Below are positions 6,591-8,571 of a stretch of DNA of 8,571 nucleotides, in pieces; position 1 is the stretch's first letter; every line of letters begins with the position of its first letter. Below the pieces are notes generated by a model that worked only from the letters and a program-made list of their open reading frames with translations, made no database searches and was not told where the DNA came from. A program made the translations under genes and the position numbers. Source of the stretch: an uncultured Coriobacteriaceae bacterium (GTDB lineage: Bacteria > Actinomycetota > Coriobacteriia > Coriobacteriales > Atopobiaceae); NCBI GenBank assembly GCA_900551595.1, contig URWR01000061.1, forward strand, positions 1-8,571, read 5' to 3'.

Positions 6591-6630
6591 GCACGGGGTT
6601 CCAACCTCGTACCTCCTGGATATCCAGGAG
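6591..6630 (-). promoter_or_regulatory. Two abutting hairpins in the rplE leader
   Basis: The first element is an 18-bp perfect palindrome, CTCCTGGATATCCAGGAG (6613-6630), which in RNA would form a 7-bp stem with an AUAU loop. Directly against it lies a second potential hairpin (6591-6612). Its arm GUACGAGGUU pairs with AACCCCGUGC, with one A-C mismatch and one wobble, around a tight GG or UGGA loop. Together they place a structured RNA about 20 nt upstream of the rplE ribosome binding site. In E. coli r-protein S8 represses spc expression by binding mRNA near the rplX-rplE junction, so a feedback site here is a reasonable inference. I did not match the sequence to the S8 consensus. A GAACCCC heptamer is also repeated 14 nt apart (6581-6587 and 6595-6601). 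Confidence 0.5.
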
Positions 6631-6636
6631 CCATCA

Positions 6637-6666
6637 TCTCTATCCGAGACATAAATATCCTGTCTA
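6637..6666 (-). promoter_or_regulatory. Weak promoter candidate for the rplE block
   Basis: TAGACA (plus-strand positions 6661-6666) resembles a -35 element with five of six matches to TTGACA. TAGAGA (6637-6642) could be a poor -10 after an 18-nt spacer. An alternative in the same gap is CATAAT at 6684-6689, a better -10 but with no recognisable -35 in front. Neither is convincing alone. The argument for a promoter is mostly that a strong terminator lies between rplX and rplE and that rplE to secY are essential genes needing transcription. Primer-extension or transcription-start data would be needed to choose. Confidence 0.25.
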
Positions 6667-6747
6667 CGGACACAAATGAACATATTATGCCTTTTGTTCG
6701 AAAAAGGAAACCATTAGTTTATGCGCACCATTTATGCACATTTAAAG

Positions 6748-6779
6748 AAAGCCCGGCTCTGATATCAGAACCGGGCTTT
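6748..6779 (-). terminator. Strong intrinsic terminator after rplX
   Basis: A 32-bp almost perfect palindrome centred on GATATC has arms at 6748-6763 and 6764-6779. Only one pair is not Watson-Crick, and it becomes a G-U wobble in the minus-strand transcript. The base of the stem is the GC-rich block AAAGCCCGG/CCGGGCTTT. In the direction of rplX transcription the stem is followed by TTTCTTTAAA, a reasonable U-tract. On the plus strand the tract after the stem is only TTTAA, so the polarity favours the minus strand. It starts 24 nt past the rplX stop, the usual place for a Rho-independent terminator. Its strength in vivo cannot be judged from sequence, and partial read-through into rplE is possible. 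Confidence 0.85.
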
Positions 6780-6803
6780 AAGACATGCTATTCGAAGCTG
6801 TAA

Positions 6804-7130
6804 TTAGAAGCGCTCGCCGCACTTCTTGCAGACACGAATAAGCCTGCGGTTGCCGTCAAGCTCACCCTGCTCACGGGAAACGCGAACAGGAGCATCACAC
6901 TTGGGGCAAACAAGCATGACGTTAGAAACGTCAATGGCGGCTTCCTGAGAAACAATGCCGCCGGACTGGTTGTTGGGGTTCGGGCGAACAGCCTTCTTCA
7001 CGATGGCGACACCCTCCACGACAACCTTGCCTTCGGAAGGAAGAGCACGCAGAACCTTGCCGCGCTTGCCCTTATCCTTGCCGGAGATAACCTCTACGAG
7101 GTCGTCCTTCCTAATGTTCATCTTGGGCAT
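6804..7130 (-). CDS. rplX: 50S ribosomal protein L24, zinc-ribbon (Cys4) form
   Basis: The product is 108 residues, normal for L24, an early 50S assembly initiator that binds 23S domain I near the exit tunnel. A KOW motif occupies about residues 8-36 ([17 protein letters not shown]). The C-terminal half carries two CxxC pairs, C75-P-K-C78 and C101-K-K-C104, expected to bind zinc as in many Gram-positive L24 proteins; metal binding is inferred from the motif. The first ATG is used because GGAG at 7139-7142 is 8 nt upstream; an internal ATG at residue 4 is the alternative. A strong terminator begins 24 nt after the TAA, so this appears to be the last gene of its transcription unit. Confidence 0.98.
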   Translation of the reverse strand: MPKMNIRKDDLVEVISGKDKGKRGKVLRALPSEGKVVVEGVAIVKKAVRPNPNNQSGGIVSQEAAIDVSNVMLVCPKCDAPVRVSREQGELDGNRRLIRVCKKCGERF

Positions 7131-7146
7131 GCGATCCGCTCCTTGC

Positions 7147-7515
7147 CTACAGCGTCTCGGGTGCGAGCGAGACGATCTTCATGTACTTGCGGTCGCGCAG
7201 CTCACGGGCAACAGGCCCGAAGATACGCGTACCTACAGGCGAGCCGTCCTTGTTGATCAGGACGCATGCGTTCTGGTCGAAGCGGATGTAGCTGCCATCG
7301 GTGCGACGAGTCTCTTTGACGGTACGCACGATAACGCAACGGCAGATGTCGCCCTTTTTAACGTTGCCACCAGGGGTGGCTTCCTGTACGGCACCAATAA
7401 TAACGTCGCCAATGTGGGCATAACGACGCTTCGAGCCGCCCAGGACCTTAATGCACTTCACACGTCGCGCGCCAGAGTTGTCGGCGACGTTGAGCATAGT
7501 CTCCTGCTGAATCAT
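7147..7515 (-). CDS. rplN: 50S ribosomal protein L14
   Basis: The product is 122 residues, exactly the canonical length of L14, a very conserved 23S-binding protein at the subunit interface (bridge B8 region with L19). It starts [21 protein letters not shown] and contains [15 protein letters not shown] and the C-terminal [20 protein letters not shown] signature. The frame stays open for 19 codons upstream, but GGAGG at 7521-7525 lies 5 nt from the ATG at 7513-7515 and the family begins at MIQ, so the shorter start is chosen. In E. coli rplN is the first gene of the spc operon. Here it follows rpsQ after 79 nt and precedes rplX by 16 nt. Confidence 0.98.
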   Translation of the reverse strand: MIQQETMLNVADNSGARRVKCIKVLGGSKRRYAHIGDVIIGAVQEATPGGNVKKGDICRCVIVRTVKETRRTDGSYIRFDQNACVLINKDGSPVGTRIFGPVARELRDRKYMKIVSLAPETL

Positions 7516-7543
7516 CGAATCCTCCGAACTCATCCTGCCAGAG

Positions 7544-7565
7544 GTGCGTCCATCGTGCGACGCAC
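7544..7565 (-). repeat. Inverted repeat (hairpin) in the rpsQ-rplN gap
   Basis: GTGCGTC at 7544-7550 is repeated inverted as GACGCAC at 7559-7565, giving a perfect 7-bp stem with an 8-nt loop in the 79-nt gap between rpsQ and rplN. It is not followed by a T-run in either direction, so it is not a classical terminator. It lies about 18 nt upstream of the rplN ribosome binding site. In E. coli the spc operon promoter lies in this gap, but I see no convincing -35/-10 pair here. Function unknown. Confidence 0.5.
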
Positions 7566-7594
7566 ATGGCATGGAGCTTTAGCTTACGATCGCG

Positions 7595-7861
7595 CTACTT
7601 GGCCTTCTCGACGATCTCCGTGACGCGCCAACGCTTTGTCTTGGAGAGGGGACGAGTCTCCATAACACGGACAGTGTCACCAAGACCAGCCACAGACTCC
7701 TCGTCGTGGCAGTGGAGCTTCTTTGTGGTCGTCATCATCTTGCCGTACTTGGGATGTGACTTGCGCTCGGAGACGGTGACGGTAACGGTCTTCTCGCCGG
7801 AGATGGCCGTAACGATTCCGGTACGGACCTTACGCCTATTCCTAATTTCGGTATCGCTCAT
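7595..7861 (-). CDS. rpsQ: 30S ribosomal protein S17
   Basis: The product is 88 residues, the usual length for S17, an OB-fold primary binder of 16S rRNA helices 11 and 7. The core contains GIVTAISGEKTVTVTVSERK (about residues 15-34) with HPKYGKMMTTTKKLHCHDEE after it, both typical of the family. A longer frame with 16 extra residues is open, but the start is placed at the ATG at 7859-7861. There AGGAG sits 6 nt upstream (7868-7872) and the family alignment begins. The upstream frame would overlap rpmC and adds an Arg/Pro-rich stretch foreign to S17. The gap to rpmC is 16 nt. Confidence 0.97.
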   Translation of the reverse strand: MSDTEIRNRRKVRTGIVTAISGEKTVTVTVSERKSHPKYGKMMTTTKKLHCHDEESVAGLGDTVRVMETRPLSKTKRWRVTEIVEKAK

Positions 7862-7877
7862 TGCAATCTCCTGCGTT

Positions 7878-8093
7878 CTAGTTCTCGGTAGCGGTCTTCT
7901 CGGCCGCAATCTGACGGGCGCGAATCTCAGTCAGAATCCGTGCAATCTCATGCTTGACGGTAGAGACGCGCGCAGTGTTATCCAGCTGGCTGGTAGCCAT
8001 CTGGAAGCGCAGGTTAAAGAGCTCTGCACGACCGTCCTCGAGCTTTTGAGCGAGGTCGGCGTCAGAAAGCTCGCGAATCTCAGATGCCTTCAT
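7878..8093 (-). CDS. rpmC: 50S ribosomal protein L29
   Basis: The product is 71 residues, close to the usual 60-75 for L29, a small two-helix protein at the polypeptide exit tunnel next to L23, where it forms part of the docking platform for trigger factor and SRP. The sequence starts MKASEIRELSDADL and contains the hallmark ELFNLRFQMATSQLDNTARV (about residues 25-44) followed by the KHEIARILTEIRAR helix. The Shine-Dalgarno-like GGGAGG lies inside the end of rplP, 11 nt from the ATG. That is long, so translational coupling with rplP is likely. The last ten or so residues (AAEKTATEN) form a short polar tail beyond the family core. Confidence 0.97.
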   Translation of the reverse strand: MKASEIRELSDADLAQKLEDGRAELFNLRFQMATSQLDNTARVSTVKHEIARILTEIRARQIAAEKTATEN

Positions 8094-8099
8094 CGTTCT

Positions 8100-8525
8100 C
8101 TAGTCCTCCCCGTCCTGGTCGGCGCGGGTAATGATCTTGGTCTTGATAGGAAGCTTGTGCGATGCAAGACGCAGAGCCTCACGTGCAACTTCCTCAGACA
8201 CACCAGCAATCTCAAACATAACGCGGCCAGGCTTTACAACGGCCACCCACTCTTCGGGATTGCCCTTACCGGAACCCATGCGGGTCTCTGCCGGCTTCTT
8301 GGTGATGGGCTTATCAGGGAAGATGGTGATCCAGACCTTACCGCCACGCTTCATATAGCGGGTCATGGCAATACGAGCAGCCTCGATCTGGCGGTTAGTG
8401 ATCCAGTGAGCCTCGAGAGCCTGAATACCATATTCACCAAAATGCAGGGTGGTGCCACCCTTTGCATGACCCTTCATGGAGCCACGCTGAACCTTACGGT
8501 GAAGAACGCGCTTAGGAGCCAGCAT
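8100..8525 (-). CDS. rplP: 50S ribosomal protein L16
   Basis: The product is 141 residues, within the usual 136-145 range for L16. It binds 23S rRNA near the peptidyl transferase centre and the A-site tRNA elbow. The N-terminus [15 protein letters not shown] matches the family signature, and the central part contains the conserved stretches [18 protein letters not shown] and [21 protein letters not shown] (about residues 57-101). The start is the ATG overlapping the rpsC stop by one base, and a GAGAGGAGGGG purine run just upstream serves as the ribosome binding site. rpmC follows 6 nt after the TAG stop. Nothing is missing or unusual. Confidence 0.98.
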   Translation of the reverse strand: MLAPKRVLHRKVQRGSMKGHAKGGTTLHFGEYGIQALEAHWITNRQIEAARIAMTRYMKRGGKVWITIFPDKPITKKPAETRMGSGKGNPEEWVAVVKPGRVMFEIAGVSEEVAREALRLASHKLPIKTKIITRADQDGED

Positions 8526-8571
8526 TAGTTGCCCCTCCTCTCGCTGCGACGGCGGGGACGGCTGGAGCCCT
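8525..8571 (-). CDS. rpsC: 30S ribosomal protein S3, C-terminal end only (partial)
   Basis: Only the last 14 codons and the TAA stop lie in the window; the gene enters from the right edge. The translated tail is [14 protein letters not shown], an Arg/Ser-rich basic tail typical of the variable C-terminus of bacterial S3. S3 lies at the mRNA entry side of the 30S subunit and contributes to mRNA helicase activity. The identification rests mainly on position: rpsC directly precedes rplP in the conserved S10 operon order. Its TAA shares one base with the ATG of rplP (TAATG), which suggests translational coupling. The tail alone would not identify the family. Confidence 0.85.
   Translation of the reverse strand, partial: GSSRPRRRSERRGN

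Noticed and set aside
6564..6602. A small leader peptide in the rplE 5' region, starting at TTG or GTG after an AGGAGG at about 6625-6630
   Set aside because: AGGAGG followed 7 nt later by TTG is suggestive, but the motif lies inside a hairpin arm, the start would be non-ATG, and the frame would run into rplE out of phase. Not supportable without comparison.
6579..6803. A 74-codon plus-strand frame filling the rplX-rplE gap
   Set aside because: It covers the terminator and hairpins, has no ribosome binding site, and its sequence resembles no known protein. The gap is better read as regulatory.
7516..7594. An spc-type promoter between rpsQ and rplN as in E. coli
   Set aside because: I looked for -35/-10 pairs on the minus strand and found none worth annotating; only a 7-bp inverted repeat is evident.
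6955..7623. A 222-codon open frame on the plus strand
   Set aside because: It is antisense to rplN and rplX, which are certain; its composition is that of a shadow frame.
7566..8528. A 320-codon open frame on the plus strand
   Set aside because: It runs antisense across rpsQ, rpmC and rplP, has no family resemblance and no ribosome binding site. Codon bias of the real genes keeps the opposite frame open.

Overview
The window is a stretch of the bacterial S10/spc ribosomal-protein gene cluster. Every gene lies on the minus strand, so transcription runs from high to low coordinates. In that order it holds rpsC (last codons only), rplP, rpmC, rpsQ, rplN, rplX, rplE, rpsZ (zinc-type S14), rpsH, rplF, rplR, rpsE, rpmD, rplO, secY, adk, map and infA (5' part only). 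The gene order, the 61-residue Cys4 form of S14, the Cys4 form of L24, the zinc-type adenylate kinase and the adk-map-infA tail of the cluster indicate a Gram-positive bacterium. The proteins read like those of Actinobacteria, and a moderate-GC Coriobacteriia member (Atopobium/Lancefieldella-like) is my best guess. That assignment is from memory and is not proved by the sequence.

Layout in the direction of transcription: positions 8571-6804 carry the end of the S10 block and the start of the spc block (rpsC' to rplX). Intergenic gaps there are 79 nt or less, and rpsC and rplP share one base. A strong palindromic terminator (6748-6779) follows rplX. A 240-nt gap (6564-6803) then separates rplX from rplE. 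It holds two abutting hairpins just upstream of the rplE ribosome binding site and only weak promoter candidates. Positions 6563-1811 (rplE to secY) are a second compact block that ends in a Rho-independent terminator (1750-1789). Positions 1682-259 hold adk and map, joined by an ATGA overlap and preceded by a possible promoter. Finally infA (169 to 1 and beyond) has its own good promoter candidate at 209-237.

The genes work together in protein synthesis and its immediate follow-up. The r-proteins build the two ribosomal subunits, SecY is the export channel for nascent preproteins, Map removes the initiator methionine, IF-1 acts in initiation, and Adk balances adenine nucleotides. Four starts are GTG (rpsZ, rplF, secY, infA). 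Several starts were set by ribosome binding site and family alignment rather than by the longest open frame.

No new system, mobile element, CRISPR array or RNA gene is visible. The coding content is ordinary housekeeping. What deserves a second look is regulatory: the apparent split of the spc operon between rplX and rplE with a structured leader, the internal hairpins before rplR, rpsZ and rplN, and a shortened zinc loop in Adk.
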